A DNA stretch of 64,000 nt, taken from contig JAFRXL010000043.1 in assembly GCA_017441505.1 (NCBI GenBank), positions 146,660 through 210,659 of the forward strand, read 5' to 3'. Shown piece by piece: positions 23,421 through 33,589 of this stretch. The position numbers and the translations under genes are program-made. Numbering within the stretch: the first letter of the stretch is position 1; each line of letters begins with the position of its first letter. This DNA is from Ruminococcus sp. (lineage in GTDB: Bacteria > Bacillota > Clostridia > Oscillospirales > Ruminococcaceae). The notes below the pieces were generated by a model. That model ran no database searches, had not been told where the DNA came from, and worked only from the letters and a program-made list of their open reading frames with translations.

Positions 23421-25766
23421 ATGGAACAAACCATTAAAAGCGATAAAAATACAGAGACCGGGAATGTTTTTTATACTATAGCAATGAGGGGACTTGTTGC
23501 GTTCCCGAAAATGGTGATGCATTTTGATGTATCCAGAGATAAATCCGTTAAAGCGATAGAACGTGCTCTTAAAGAGGACGGCAAGCTGTTTCTTGTAACA
23601 CAGCATGAAGCTTATGTAGACGATCCGAAGTCCACAGACCTTTATAAAGTGGGCGTAGTTGCCGAGATAAAGCAGGTGCTCAAACTGCCGGACAACATAA
23701 TGAAAGTCCTTGTAGAGGGCGAGTACAAAGCAAATCTTGTACGCCTTATAGATGACGGAGAAGCACTCAAAGCCGAGATAAAGAGAAGTCCTACATATTC
23801 AAGGGCAAAATATGATGAAGTCGAGGCAGAAGCTCTCATGCGTTCTGTAAAGGACGTATTTGAGCGTTATTCCTCTTTCTTCCCAAAAATGCCAAAAGAG
23901 CTTCTTACCTCGGTTATGACACAGGATTCTCCGATAAAACTATTTGAGACAGTAACGTTCAACTGCAACCTCAATTACAGAGATAAGCAGACTCTTCTTG
24001 AAGAATCTAATATCATAAATAAGCTCTCCGTACTTTTTGCCTGCCTCACATCAGAGGTCGAGATACTTGAACTTGAAAATCTCATAAATGAGCAGACTAA
24101 AAACAGTATCGACAAGGGACAAAAGGAGTTCTATCTCCGTGAGCAGCTCAGAGTTATACAGGAGCAGCTCGGTGAAGATGACGGCGAAGAAGCTTTCGGC
24201 TACATAAGCGATATTATGGAGCTGAAACTCGATGAAAAGAGCAAAGAGAAGCTTCTTAAAGAAGCAGATAAACTCACAAAGCTGCCTCCGTCATCTCAGG
24301 AAGCATTTGTTATAAAGAACTACCTTGATACTGTTCTTGACCTTCCTTGGGGCAAATATACAAAGGCAAAGCTTTCTATCGAGAAAGCAGAAGCAGTGCT
24401 CGAAAAGGAGCATTATGGACTTAAAAAGGTCAAGGAGCGTATCCTTGAATTTCTCGCAGTTCATATGCTAAATCCTGAAATAAAGGGACAGATAATCTGT
24501 CTTGCAGGCCCTCCCGGTATCGGTAAGACTTCTATTGCTAAGTCTATAGCAAAAGCAATGGGCAGGAAGTACGCAAGAGTCTCTCTCGGCGGAGTTCGTG
24601 ATGAAGCAGACATAAGAGGTCACAGAAAGACCTACGTCGGAGCTATGCCCGGACGTATAATTACTGCTTTACAGCAGGCTGGCTCAGCAAATCCGCTTAT
24701 ACTTTTTGATGAGATAGATAAGCTTTGCAGTGATATAAAGGGCGACCCTTCATCTGCTATGCTCGAAGTCCTTGACAGTGAACAGAACAATGCTTTCAGA
24801 GATCACTTTATAGAAGTGCCTTTTGACCTCAGCAAGTGCGTATTCATAACAACAGCCAACAATATCTCAGCTATCCCGGGACCTCTCCTCGACAGAATGG
24901 AAGTTATCGAACTTCCAAGCTACACAGCAGAGGAAAAGTTCCACATAGCTAAAGAACATCTTGTTCCTAAGCAGCTGAAGGAACACGGACTCAAAGCGTC
25001 ACAGCTCAAGATAGCAGACGAGACTTTGCATGATATTATTCAGTTCTACACTAAGGAAGCAGGTGTTCGTACTCTTGAAAGAAATATCGCATCACTTTGC
25101 AGAAAGTCGGCAAAGAAGATAGCTTCCGGAGAGGCTAAGCGTATCACTATCAAGAGCAAAGACCTCCAGTCTTATCTCGGTATCAAGAAGTATCTTGCAG
25201 ATATATCATCGAGAAAAGATCAGGTCGGAGTTGTAAACGGACTTGCGTGGACGTCAGTCGGCGGAGTTCTCATGCCGCTTGAAGTGCTCGTATTGAAAGG
25301 AACAGGTAAAATTGAAGTTACCGGTTCACTTGGAGATGTAATGAAGGAAAGTGCGAAGATAGCGGTCAGCTACGTAAGAAGCGTTGCCGACAAATACGGC
25401 ATTGACCCTGATTTCTACAAGAACAATGACCTTCACATACACGCACCGGAGGGAGCAGTCCCTAAGGACGGTCCTTCTGCCGGAGTTACCATGACTACAG
25501 CACTCGTTTCTGCACTTTCAGGTATTCCTGTGCGTTCGGATGTAGCTATGACCGGTGAGATAACTCTCCACGGCAGAGTGCTTCCTATAGGCGGTCTTAG
25601 GGAAAAGACAATGGCTGCATACAAAGCAGGCATAAAGACAGTCCTTATTCCGGTCGATAATAAGCCTGACCTCGATGAAGTCGACGATGTTGTAAAAGAA
25701 GCTATCGAGTTCATACCTGCTGACAAGCTTGAAACAGTACTCGATACAGCACTTATCAAAAAATAA
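23421..25766 (+). CDS. lon: ATP-dependent protease Lon (La)
   Basis: Cytoplasmic AAA+ serine protease of 781 aa, normal length. The N-terminal substrate-binding domain spans about 17-205. The AAA domain has Walker A GPPGIGKTS (about 363-371) and Walker B LILFDEIDK. The C-terminal protease domain has the Ser in PKDGPSAGVTM (about S686) and the Lys in REKTMAAYKAG (about K729), forming the Ser-Lys dyad. The start has GGTGA upstream. The engB gene follows at 18 bp, an order also seen in Bacillus (lonA-ysxC). Confidence 0.96.
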   Translation: MEQTIKSDKNTETGNVFYTIAMRGLVAFPKMVMHFDVSRDKSVKAIERALKEDGKLFLVTQHEAYVDDPKSTDLYKVGVVAEIKQVLKLPDNIMKVLVEGEYKANLVRLIDDGEALKAEIKRSPTYSRAKYDEVEAEALMRSVKDVFERYSSFFPKMPKELLTSVMTQDSPIKLFETVTFNCNLNYRDKQTLLEESNIINKLSVLFACLTSEVEILELENLINEQTKNSIDKGQKEFYLREQLRVIQEQLGEDDGEEAFGYISDIMELKLDEKSKEKLLKEADKLTKLPPSSQEAFVIKNYLDTVLDLPWGKYTKAKLSIEKAEAVLEKEHYGLKKVKERILEFLAVHMLNPEIKGQIICLAGPPGIGKTSIAKSIAKAMGRKYARVSLGGVRDEADIRGHRKTYVGAMPGRIITALQQAGSANPLILFDEIDKLCSDIKGDPSSAMLEVLDSEQNNAFRDHFIEVPFDLSKCVFITTANNISAIPGPLLDRMEVIELPSYTAEEKFHIAKEHLVPKQLKEHGLKASQLKIADETLHDIIQFYTKEAGVRTLERNIASLCRKSAKKIASGEAKRITIKSKDLQSYLGIKKYLADISSRKDQVGVVNGLAWTSVGGVLMPLEVLVLKGTGKIEVTGSLGDVMKESAKIAVSYVRSVADKYGIDPDFYKNNDLHIHAPEGAVPKDGPSAGVTMTTALVSALSGIPVRSDVAMTGEITLHGRVLPIGGLREKTMAAYKAGIKTVLIPVDNKPDLDEVDDVVKEAIEFIPADKLETVLDTALIKK

Positions 25767-25784
25767 AGAACAGGAGCTGATAAC

Positions 25785-26402
25785 ATGAAGCTCAATTATA
25801 ACAAAGCGGAATTTACTGCTGCTTACGGAAAATTTTCACAGATACCTGCTCCGGAGAGGATAGAGATAGCTTTTGCGGGACATTCAAATGTCGGAAAGTC
25901 GACATTGATAAACAAGCTCTTCAACAGGAAGAATCTTGCAAGAGTAAGCTCAGTACCGGGCAAAACCGCTACTATAAACTTCTATGGTCTGGAGAACATC
26001 TATTTTGTAGACCTCCCGGGATATGGCTACGCTAAGGTAGCTAAGTCTGAAAAAGAACGCTGGGCTGGACTGATAGAAGGCTACCTCAGCTCTGACCGTG
26101 ACATACGTCTGGTATTTATGCTTGTGGATATGCGTCATGCCCCGACTAAAGACGACCTTCACATGATAAATTATCTTATAGACAAAGAGATGCCGTTTGT
26201 TCTTGTCCTGACTAAAGCTGACAAGCTGAACAAGACCGAACGTGCTAAGCGTATGGAGGCTTTTAACACCGAAATACCTTACTTTGATGAAATGCACGTT
26301 ATACCGTTTTCTTCACAGACTTTCGAGGGTGTCGAGGAATTGCGGTCTATCGTAGAGGATATCGCTTCCGATGAAGAACAGGAAGAGTATGCCGAAGAAT
26401 GA
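25785..26402 (+). CDS. engB: Ribosome biogenesis GTPase EngB (YsxC/YihA)
   Basis: Cytoplasmic TRAFAC-class GTPase needed for assembly of the large ribosomal subunit. The G motifs are visible: GHSNVGKST (G1, about 28-36), a Thr-containing G2 (GKTATINFY), DLPGYGYA (G3), TKAD (G4) and a Ser-Ser G5 (IPFSSQT). The 205-aa length is normal. The C-terminus is acidic (EEQEEYAEE). It is cotranscribed with lon. Confidence 0.95.
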   Translation: MKLNYNKAEFTAAYGKFSQIPAPERIEIAFAGHSNVGKSTLINKLFNRKNLARVSSVPGKTATINFYGLENIYFVDLPGYGYAKVAKSEKERWAGLIEGYLSSDRDIRLVFMLVDMRHAPTKDDLHMINYLIDKEMPFVLVLTKADKLNKTERAKRMEAFNTEIPYFDEMHVIPFSSQTFEGVEELRSIVEDIASDEEQEEYAEE

Positions 26403-26468
26403 AACATTGCTTATTTCAGCAACAATGGCGTTGCTGGATAATATATTAACCTGAAAGGATTGTTGAAT

Positions 26469-27767
26469 ATGTACGTATCCGAAGATCTCAATATCAATGA
26501 GAAAGGTAACCTTACTATCGGCGGTGTTGACACAGTGGCACTTGCTGAGGAGTACGGTACTCCGCTTTACGTAATGGATGAAGACCTTATTCGTTCAAAT
26601 CTCAGAAGATTCCACGAAAGCATCAAAAAGTGCTACGGAGGCAGGGGAGAAGTCCACTATGCGAGCAAGGCGTTTTCCTGCATGGAAATGTGCCGTATAG
26701 TTGCGAGCGAGGGTGACGGACTTGACGCTGTTTCAATAGGTGAACTCTATACTGCACTCAAAGCAGGATTCCCTATGGAGAAAGTCGGCTTCCACGGAAA
26801 CAACAAGTCTGACGAAGAGCTTGCTTTTGCACTCGATAACGGTGTCGGACACATAATCGTTGACAATATCTCTGAGCTTGAACGCCTTGAAAAGATAGCA
26901 AGCTCCAAGAATAAGATAGCACATATCATGTTCAGAATAAAGCCTGGCATCGACGCTCATACTCACCAGTTTGTAATGACCGGTCAGATAGACAGTAAAT
27001 TCGGTTTTGCACTTGAAACAGGCGAAGCTTTTGAAGCTGTAAAGAAGGCTCTTTTCTGCAAGAATGTAAAGCTCGTGGGACTTCACTGCCATATCGGTTC
27101 ACAGATATTTGATATAGCACCTTTTGAAGCAGCTGCAAAGGTAATGCTTGAATTTATAGCTAAGATAAGAGATGAACTCGGATATACAGTTCCCGGACTC
27201 AACCTCGGCGGCGGATTCGGTATAAAGTACCTCGAAGAGCATGACCCTGTACCATTCGAGCAGTATATGGAAAGAGTATCAGCTGTAGTAGCTGAGGAGT
27301 GCAGCAAACTCAACCTCGAACAGCCATACATATACATCGAACCGGGCCGTTCAATAGCAGCATCAGCCGGTATAACACTGTACACTGTAGGTGCAAGAAA
27401 AGAGATACCTAATATCAGAACTTATGTTTCTGTAGACGGCGGAATGGCTGATAATCCGAGATATATCCTCTATCAGTCTGAGTACGAAGCTGTAGTTGCC
27501 AATAAAGCAGGTGAGGAGCGTAACGAGAAGGTCACTATCGCCGGAAGATGCTGTGAGAGCGGAGATCTCATCGGTGAAAATATGCCTTTACAGCACGCAG
27601 AGAGCGGTGATATTATTGCAGTTCTTGCTACAGGTGCGTACAATTACTCCATGTCATCAAACTACAACAGACTCCAGAAGCCGGCAGTTGTAATGGTAAG
27701 CGAGGGGAAGTCACGCATTGTTGTAAAGCGTGAATCACTTGATGATATTATTAAAAACGACGTATGA
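26469..27767 (+). CDS. lysA: Diaminopimelate decarboxylase
   Basis: PLP enzyme that decarboxylates meso-diaminopimelate to L-lysine, the last step of lysine synthesis. The PLP lysine is in HYASKAFSCMEM (about K66). Further motifs are GLHCHIGSQIFD, NLGGGFGI, EPGRSI and GRCCESGDLIGE, with the CESGD cysteine acting across the dimer. I chose the ATG at 26469, 10 nt after AAAGGA; an upstream TTG has no good site. It is a single gene ending in a strong terminator. Confidence 0.95.
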   Translation: MYVSEDLNINEKGNLTIGGVDTVALAEEYGTPLYVMDEDLIRSNLRRFHESIKKCYGGRGEVHYASKAFSCMEMCRIVASEGDGLDAVSIGELYTALKAGFPMEKVGFHGNNKSDEELAFALDNGVGHIIVDNISELERLEKIASSKNKIAHIMFRIKPGIDAHTHQFVMTGQIDSKFGFALETGEAFEAVKKALFCKNVKLVGLHCHIGSQIFDIAPFEAAAKVMLEFIAKIRDELGYTVPGLNLGGGFGIKYLEEHDPVPFEQYMERVSAVVAEECSKLNLEQPYIYIEPGRSIAASAGITLYTVGARKEIPNIRTYVSVDGGMADNPRYILYQSEYEAVVANKAGEERNEKVTIAGRCCESGDLIGENMPLQHAESGDIIAVLATGAYNYSMSSNYNRLQKPAVVMVSEGKSRIVVKRESLDDIIKNDV

Positions 27768-27773
27768 TATTTT

Positions 27774-27803
27774 GTCCCCTGATTTTCAGGGGACAACTTT
27801 TTT
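27774..27803 (+). terminator. Terminator after lysA
   Basis: GTCCCCTGA (27774-27782) pairs with TCAGGGGAC (27786-27794), followed by AAC and six T. Confidence 0.9.
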
Positions 27804-27817
27804 AAGGGAGCAGAATT

Positions 27818-28357
27818 ATGAGCACTATTGAAAACGGAAAACTCGTACTTATTAAAAAGTATATACCTGATATTCATATCGACCTGAGATATGCGACCAA
27901 TAATAATTTCACAGGTCAGAAGATATACAGTTCGTCGGAGGCTTATTTGTGCTATGGGACTGTCCGGAAGCTTATAAAAGTTCAGGACAGACTGAAAGAG
28001 TTCGGACTAAGTCTTCTGGTCTGGGATGCGTACAGGCCATATGAAGCTCAGAAAAAACTGTGGGAGGTCTATCCAGACCCACGATATGTCGCCGACCCAA
28101 GAAACGGACTAACTGCACATTGCTTCGGGAATACAGTTGACGTTGGACTTGTTACTCTTGCCGGCGAACTCGTTGAACTGCCTTCTGAGTTTGACGAGTT
28201 TTCATCAAAAGCTGACCGTGATTACTCTGATGCAACAGAAAAAGCTGCACACAATGCAAAACTCCTTGAAAAAATCATGGAAGAAGAAGGTTTTATCGGA
28301 TATTCTGAGGAATGGTGGCATTATTCAGATACCGAAAAATATGAACTTATAAAATAA
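27818..28357 (+). CDS. D-Ala-D-Ala dipeptidase, VanX/DdpX-like (M15D)
   Basis: The 179-aa product has no signal peptide, so it acts in the cytoplasm. Motifs of the M15D zinc peptidases are present: DLRYATNNNF near residue 24, WDAYRPYEAQ near 68, AHCFGNTVDVGLV (zinc ligands His and Asp, about 98-105) and EEWWHYSD (catalytic Glu and zinc His, about 166-171). VanX cleaves D-Ala-D-Ala; chromosomal relatives recycle dipeptides from the wall. It is not next to vanH/vanA or a two-component system, so vancomycin resistance is not indicated. Confidence 0.85.
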   Translation: MSTIENGKLVLIKKYIPDIHIDLRYATNNNFTGQKIYSSSEAYLCYGTVRKLIKVQDRLKEFGLSLLVWDAYRPYEAQKKLWEVYPDPRYVADPRNGLTAHCFGNTVDVGLVTLAGELVELPSEFDEFSSKADRDYSDATEKAAHNAKLLEKIMEEEGFIGYSEEWWHYSDTEKYELIK

Positions 28358-28382
28358 AATCATAAAACAGTTTGTTTAATTC

Positions 28383-28411
28383 TTGACAAAGATGTAGAAA
28401 TGTAGTAAAAT
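28383..28411 (+). promoter_or_regulatory. Promoter of the aconitase operon
   Basis: TTGACA (28383-28388), 17-bp spacer, TAAAAT (28406-28411). Confidence 0.75.
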
Positions 28412-28449
28412 TAAAATGTATTCTTATGTAATGAAAGGAATTGATCTCT

Positions 28450-30387
28450 ATGGGTTTAACTTTAACAGAAAAAATTCTCAGAGCACATCTTGTTGACGGT
28501 GAGTACGTCAAGGGTCAGGAGATCGGTATAAAGATCGATCAGACACTTACTCAGGACGCTACAGGTACAATGGCTTACCTCGAATTCGAGGCTATCGGCG
28601 TGCCAAGAGTCAAGACAGAACGCTCAGTAGCTTATATTGACCATAATACACTTCAGAACGGTTTTGAAAATGCTGACGACCACCGCTTCATCGGAAGCGT
28701 TGCAAAGAAGCACGGTATCTATTTCTCACGTCCGGGTAACGGTATCTGCCATCAGGTACACCTTGAGAGATTCGGTATCCCCGGAAAGACTCTCATCGGT
28801 TCGGACAGCCATACTCCTACAGGCGGCGGAATCGGTATGATCGCTATAGGTGCCGGCGGACTTGACGTTGCTGTTGCAATGGGCGGCGGTGCTTACTACA
28901 TAACTTGCCCTAAGGTCGTTAAGGTTGAACTTACAGGCAAGCTTCAGCCATGGGTAGCTGCAAAGGACGTTATCCTTGAAGTTCTCCGCAGACTTTCCGT
29001 AAAAGGCGGTGTAGGCAAGGTAATCGAGTACTGCGGCGAAGGCGTAAAGACACTTTCAGTTCCTGAGAGAGCTACTATCACAAACATGGGTGCAGAGCTT
29101 GGTGCTACAACATCTATATTCCCATCTGACGAGATCACAAAGCAGTTTCTCAAAGCTCAGCAGCGTGAAGAAGTATGGACTCCTCTTTCTGCTGATGCTG
29201 ATGCTGTATATGATGAAGAGCTTACTATAGACCTCAGCAAACTCGTTCCGCTTGCTGCCTGTCCGCATTCTCCTGACAACGTTAAGAGCGTTGAGGAGAT
29301 CGGCAGACTGAAAGTAGATCAGGTTTGTATCGGTTCATGCACAAACTCTTCACTCCTTGATATGCTCAAAGTTGCACATATCTTAAAGGGCAAGACTGTT
29401 GATCCAAGTGTATCACTTGCTATCGCTCCCGGTTCAAAGCAGGTTCTCAATATGCTCGCACAGAACGGTGCTCTCTCCGATCTTATCGAAGCCGGTGCAC
29501 GTATACTTGAAAGTGCGTGCGGTCCATGTATCGGTATGGGACAGTCACCTAACTCCGGCGGTATCTCACTCAGAACCTTCAACAGAAACTTTGAGGGACG
29601 TTCCGGAACAAAGGACGGTCAGATCTACCTTGTATCACCTGAAATGGCTGCTGTATCAGCTCTTACAGGCTACCTCACAGACCCAAGAGAGCTCGGAGAT
29701 ATGCCAGAGTTCAAACTCCCTGAGATATTCACAATAAACGATAATATGGTAGTTCCTCCTGCTTCAGAGGAAGAAATGGACAGCGTAGAGATACTCCGTG
29801 GTCCGAACATCAAGCCATATCCTGAAACTTCACCGCTTCTTGAGACTATTGATGCTCCTGTATCACTCAAGGTCGGCGACAATATCACTACTGACCACAT
29901 TATGCCTGCCGGAGCTAAGATACTTCCGCTCCGTTCCAATATTCCGAAGATCTCACAGCACTGCTTCGCTGTTTGTGACGAGAGCTTCCCTGAGAGAGCT
30001 AAGTCACTCGGAAAGAGCATCATCGTAGGCGGTTCTAACTACGGTCAGGGTTCATCACGTGAGCACGCTGCACTTGCTCCGCTTTACCTCGGAGTAAAGG
30101 CTGTTCTCGTAAAGTCATTCGCAAGAATCCACAGAGCTAACCTCATCAATGCCGGAATCCTTCCGCTCACATTCGTAAATGAAGCTGATTACGATTCTAT
30201 CGCACAGGGTGATGAGCTCGTTCTTGCTGATGTAAGAAAGGCAGTAGAGGCAGGAAAGTCTGAGCTTACAGTCGTTAACAAGACTAATGGCAAGGAGATC
30301 CCTGTACTCTGCGAACTTTCCGGACGTACAAAGGATATTATGCTCGCAGGCGGACTTCTCGATTTCACAAGAGAGTCAATGAAGTGA
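28450..30387 (+). CDS. Aconitate hydratase
   Basis: Cytoplasmic [4Fe-4S] enzyme converting citrate to isocitrate. The 645-residue product matches the short single-chain aconitase group found in clostridia. Cluster ligands lie in GSCTNSS (about Cys 297) and ACGPCIGMG (about Cys 357 and 360). Substrate motifs include GSDSHTPTGGG and, in the swivel domain, NYGQGSSREHAALAP. The ATG at 28450 follows AAAGGA by 10 nt. It is followed by a PARG-like gene and icd, making a citrate-to-2-oxoglutarate segment, probably for glutamate synthesis in an anaerobe. Confidence 0.93.
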   Translation: MGLTLTEKILRAHLVDGEYVKGQEIGIKIDQTLTQDATGTMAYLEFEAIGVPRVKTERSVAYIDHNTLQNGFENADDHRFIGSVAKKHGIYFSRPGNGICHQVHLERFGIPGKTLIGSDSHTPTGGGIGMIAIGAGGLDVAVAMGGGAYYITCPKVVKVELTGKLQPWVAAKDVILEVLRRLSVKGGVGKVIEYCGEGVKTLSVPERATITNMGAELGATTSIFPSDEITKQFLKAQQREEVWTPLSADADAVYDEELTIDLSKLVPLAACPHSPDNVKSVEEIGRLKVDQVCIGSCTNSSLLDMLKVAHILKGKTVDPSVSLAIAPGSKQVLNMLAQNGALSDLIEAGARILESACGPCIGMGQSPNSGGISLRTFNRNFEGRSGTKDGQIYLVSPEMAAVSALTGYLTDPRELGDMPEFKLPEIFTINDNMVVPPASEEEMDSVEILRGPNIKPYPETSPLLETIDAPVSLKVGDNITTDHIMPAGAKILPLRSNIPKISQHCFAVCDESFPERAKSLGKSIIVGGSNYGQGSSREHAALAPLYLGVKAVLVKSFARIHRANLINAGILPLTFVNEADYDSIAQGDELVLADVRKAVEAGKSELTVVNKTNGKEIPVLCELSGRTKDIMLAGGLLDFTRESMK

Positions 30388-30411
30388 TTCTGATATAGTG
30401 TCAGGAGGTTT

Positions 30412-31125
30412 ATGATGTCGTATATAGGTATAAAACGTGAAAATGACCGCTTTTATAAACAGAACGTTTTTCCGGAAATGGTCTCTGATGCTATAGACGA
30501 ACTCCCTGAGCCTTCTGAGGCGGCACGTAAATCGGTGTATTCAATTGCTGATAATACCGAAAATGTCACAACTATCGGAGCTATCCTCAGATATGCTGCG
30601 GACAAGCGTGTTGCTGCACTTAATTTTGCAAACGCAATGTATGCAGGCGGAGGCTATGTCCTCGGAGGCAATGCACAGGAGGAAAGCCTGTGCAGAGCTT
30701 CTATGCTGTATTACACAATAAAGACCTGCAAAAAATATTACCGTAAAAACAGACTGCATATACTTCCGGATTATACCGATATGATGATATGGTCTGAAAA
30801 TGTACCGATAATACGTGACGAAAACGGTGAAATGCTGGAGAATCAATTAAAATGTGATTTCATAACTTGTCCGGCAGTAAACCGTACTTTCGCTAAATTT
30901 ATCATGTCCGGCGGAAAGATCAGGAAGATAATGCGAAGAAGAATAAAACGCATAATAACACTCGCTGTTATGAAGAAGCCGGATGTGCTTATTCTCGGTG
31001 CATTCGGATGCGGAATATTCGGAAATCGCAGAAAAGACGTTTTCACGATGTTCGAGGAAATGATAAATAAATACATTCCGGATGACATTCAGGTAATATT
31101 TGCTGTTCCGGACAGCAGACGATAA
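30412..31125 (+). CDS. TIGR02452-type microbial PARG/macro-domain protein
   Basis: The 237-aa product matches the bacterial poly(ADP-ribose) glycohydrolase-like family. The N-terminal part has [23 protein letters not shown] by position 70-92, carrying the diphosphate loop [17 protein letters not shown] with the tandem Glu. The later macro-domain part has [17 protein letters not shown] and FAVPDS. Relatives remove ADP-ribose from proteins. AGGAGG precedes the tandem ATG codons. It sits between aconitase (24 bp) and isocitrate dehydrogenase (41 bp) on the same strand, an unexpected place. Confidence 0.8.
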   Translation: MMSYIGIKRENDRFYKQNVFPEMVSDAIDELPEPSEAARKSVYSIADNTENVTTIGAILRYAADKRVAALNFANAMYAGGGYVLGGNAQEESLCRASMLYYTIKTCKKYYRKNRLHILPDYTDMMIWSENVPIIRDENGEMLENQLKCDFITCPAVNRTFAKFIMSGGKIRKIMRRRIKRIITLAVMKKPDVLILGAFGCGIFGNRRKDVFTMFEEMINKYIPDDIQVIFAVPDSRR

Positions 31126-31166
31126 AATCAAATACTTATTTACTTCTAAAAGGAGGTACGATACCA

Positions 31167-32378
31167 ATGGCAAAGATAATAATGAAAACTCCTCTCGTTG
31201 AAATGGACGGAGATGAGATGACAAGAATACTCTGGCAGTGGATCAAGGAAACTCTTCTTGAACCATATGTAGAGCTTAATACTGAGTACTATGACCTCGG
31301 ACTCAAACACCGTGAGGAAACTAAAGATCAGGTAACTATCGATTCAGCTGAAGCTACAAAGAAGTACGGAGTAGCTGTAAAGTGTGCGACTATCACACCT
31401 AATGCTGCAAGAATGCCTGAGTATAATCTTACACAGATGTGGAAGTCACCTAACGGTACTATCCGTGCAGCTCTCGACGGAACTGTATTCCGTACACCTA
31501 TCATCGTTAAGGGAATAGAGCCATATATCCCTACATGGACAAAGCCTATAACTATCGCTCGTCATGCTTACGGTGACGTATATAAGAATACAGAGATGCG
31601 TGTAAATAAGGGCAGCAAGGCTGAGCTCGTTGTAACTGACGAGAACGGCAATGAGACCCGTGAGCTTATCCACGATTTCTCAAAGTGTGACGGTATCATT
31701 CAGGGACTTCACAACCTCGATGACTCTATCGCAGGCTTTGCAAGAGCTTGTCTTAACTACGGTCTTGACCTCAAGCAGGACGTTTGGTTCGCATCAAAAG
31801 ATACTATCTCAAAGAAATATGACCACCGTTTCAAGGACATTTTCCAGGAGATCTTTGATAAGGAATATAAGGAAAAATATGAGGCAGCTGGCATCGAGTA
31901 CTTCTATACACTCATCGATGACGCTGTAGCAAGAGTTATCCGTTCAAACGGCGGATATATCTGGGCTTGCAAGAACTACGACGGTGACGTTATGTCCGAC
32001 ATGGTATCTACAGCATACGGCAGTCTTGCTATGATGACTTCCGTTCTCGTTTCACCAGACGGCATCTATGAGTATGAGGCTGCACACGGAACTGTTCAGC
32101 GTCACTACTACAAGTACCTCAAGGGCGAGGAGACTTCAACAAACTCTGTTGCAACTATCTTCGCATGGAGCGGTGCACTCCGCAAGAGAGGCGAGCTTGA
32201 TAATACTCCTGAGCTCTGTGATTTCGCAGATAAGCTTGAAAAGGCTACTATACAGACTATCGAGGACGGCGTTATGACCGGTGACCTTTACCTTATTTCA
32301 AAGCTTGATAATAAGAAGAAGGTAGATTCAAAGACTTTCCTTGACGAAATAAAGGTCAGACTTGATAAATTAATGTAA
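31167..32378 (+). CDS. icd: NADP-dependent isocitrate dehydrogenase
   Basis: Cytoplasmic enzyme converting isocitrate to 2-oxoglutarate with NADP+. The 403-aa protein belongs to the dimeric group that includes eukaryotic enzymes: [13 protein letters not shown] at the start, the substrate loop [17 protein letters not shown], metal ligands in [11 protein letters not shown], and [12 protein letters not shown] near the NADP site. AAAGGAGG lies 10 nt before the ATG. It follows aconitase and the PARG-like gene in the same direction and precedes rex. Confidence 0.95.
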   Translation: MAKIIMKTPLVEMDGDEMTRILWQWIKETLLEPYVELNTEYYDLGLKHREETKDQVTIDSAEATKKYGVAVKCATITPNAARMPEYNLTQMWKSPNGTIRAALDGTVFRTPIIVKGIEPYIPTWTKPITIARHAYGDVYKNTEMRVNKGSKAELVVTDENGNETRELIHDFSKCDGIIQGLHNLDDSIAGFARACLNYGLDLKQDVWFASKDTISKKYDHRFKDIFQEIFDKEYKEKYEAAGIEYFYTLIDDAVARVIRSNGGYIWACKNYDGDVMSDMVSTAYGSLAMMTSVLVSPDGIYEYEAAHGTVQRHYYKYLKGEETSTNSVATIFAWSGALRKRGELDNTPELCDFADKLEKATIQTIEDGVMTGDLYLISKLDNKKKVDSKTFLDEIKVRLDKLM

Positions 32379-32415
32379 TTTTGTTCACTGCGGTGCAGAG
32401 AAAGAGGCACGTAAA

Positions 32416-33069
32416 ATGTCAAAAAACGCAATATCTAATTCAGTAATAAGACGTTTGCCAAGATATTACCGTTTTCTCGGTGAGCTTGAAGCCAATGGAT
32501 ATGTACGCATTTCTTCAAGAGAGCTTTCTGAAAAAATGGGACTTACGGCATCTCAGATACGTCAGGATTTCAATTGCTTCGGTGAGTTCGGACAACAGGG
32601 ATATGGATATAATGTTACTGATCTCCGTGGAGAAATAGGACATATACTCGGACTTGACAAGCTGACTCCGATGATACTTCTTGGTGCGGGAAATCTCGGT
32701 ACAGCCATAGCTTCTCATATAGATTTTCATAACAAAGGCTTCGATCTGATCGGTGCATTCGACACAAATACGGATGTTATCGGCAAGAAGATCGGAGATA
32801 TATCCGTTCAGGGTATCGATGAACTTGAACACTTCTGTACTGACAGTAAACCGGTGGCGGCGATCCTTTGTGTTCCGACTGCTGCTGCGGAGAAAATGGT
32901 CGATGTGCTGATAAGCTATGGCATAAAAGCTTTCTGGAATTTCACGCATTATGATATGAGAGCCGGCAGAAAGGGCATAACAGTTGAAAATGTACATCTC
33001 GGTGACAGTCTGACTACTCTTTCGTATGGTCTTAATTCTATGGAAGAAAGCGAAACTGAAAATAAATAA
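32416..33069 (+). CDS. rex: Redox-sensing transcriptional repressor Rex
   Basis: The 217-aa protein has the Rex winged-helix domain (residues 1-80, VIRRLPRYYRFLGEL, SRELSEKMGLTASQIRQDF, FGQQGYGYNV) and a Rossmann domain with GAGNLGTAIASH and, later, AFWNFTHYDM. Rex senses the NADH/NAD+ ratio and releases DNA when NADH is high, derepressing fermentation and NADH-reoxidising genes. It lies between icd and the fumC/hdr/flx/fumarate-reductase cluster. Two candidate Rex sites follow it. Confidence 0.95.
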   Translation: MSKNAISNSVIRRLPRYYRFLGELEANGYVRISSRELSEKMGLTASQIRQDFNCFGEFGQQGYGYNVTDLRGEIGHILGLDKLTPMILLGAGNLGTAIASHIDFHNKGFDLIGAFDTNTDVIGKKIGDISVQGIDELEHFCTDSKPVAAILCVPTAAAEKMVDVLISYGIKAFWNFTHYDMRAGRKGITVENVHLGDSLTTLSYGLNSMEESETENK

Positions 33070-33074
33070 CCAGT

Positions 33075-33116
33075 AATTTACTGCCGTACAGATCTATGTC
33101 CGGCAGTAAATTTTAA
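33075..33116 (+). terminator. Terminator after rex
   Basis: AATTTACTGCCG (33075-33086) pairs with CGGCAGTAAATT (33101-33112), followed by TTAAG. It separates rex from fumC. Confidence 0.8.
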
Positions 33117-33589
33117 GGATAAATGTGAAAAAATTATCAATCATAATATGGTGATATTCTAAAATGTATATTTTGATATTCTGAATTAGAATTCCAAAAA
33201 GATTCGATTATAAGCGGAAATATATACTACAGGGAAAAATACAGCTGGTTAGCAATACACCGGATAAAAAATAAATTGTGGACTAAATATAATATATCAC
33301 TGATTTTATGCTATTATAAGCTTGAAATAAGACAAAAGCAACAAAAATATAATTGTAGTACTGAATTATATATAGTTATAAATATGGAATATAAATTCAC
33401 ATATATATCTTTAAAAAAATATTCAAAAAATGACCGGTCATACAATTGTGAATTTTATATCAATATCTGAATAGCGATATTCTTAAACTGCATTTGAAAT
33501 TATGCTGTCTTGCTGATATACTATAAATATAAAGTTGATTTTGGCGACCGTATCTGCGGTCCCGTGAGAATAAAAATCAGGGAGAGGAT
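33117..33589 (+). promoter_or_regulatory. AT-rich intergenic region before fumC with two Rex-like sites
   Basis: No gene is seen in these ~470 bp. Two segments resemble the Rex operator TTGTGAAWWWWTTCACAA: ATGTGAAAAAATTATCAA at 33123-33140 and TTGTGAATTTTATATCAA at 33446-33463, each differing at three or four positions, mainly in the second half. The stretch 33250-33480 is very AT-rich. GGGAGAGG at about 33580 is the fumC ribosome site. The promoter could not be fixed with confidence. Confidence 0.35.

Noticed and set aside
26416-26440. Hairpin CAGCAAC/GTTGCTG after engB as a terminator
   Set aside because: The stem is short and no T run follows.
27818-28357. VanX-like gene as a vancomycin resistance determinant
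   Set aside because: No vanH, vanA/B ligase or vanRS genes are nearby; a cell wall recycling role is more likely.
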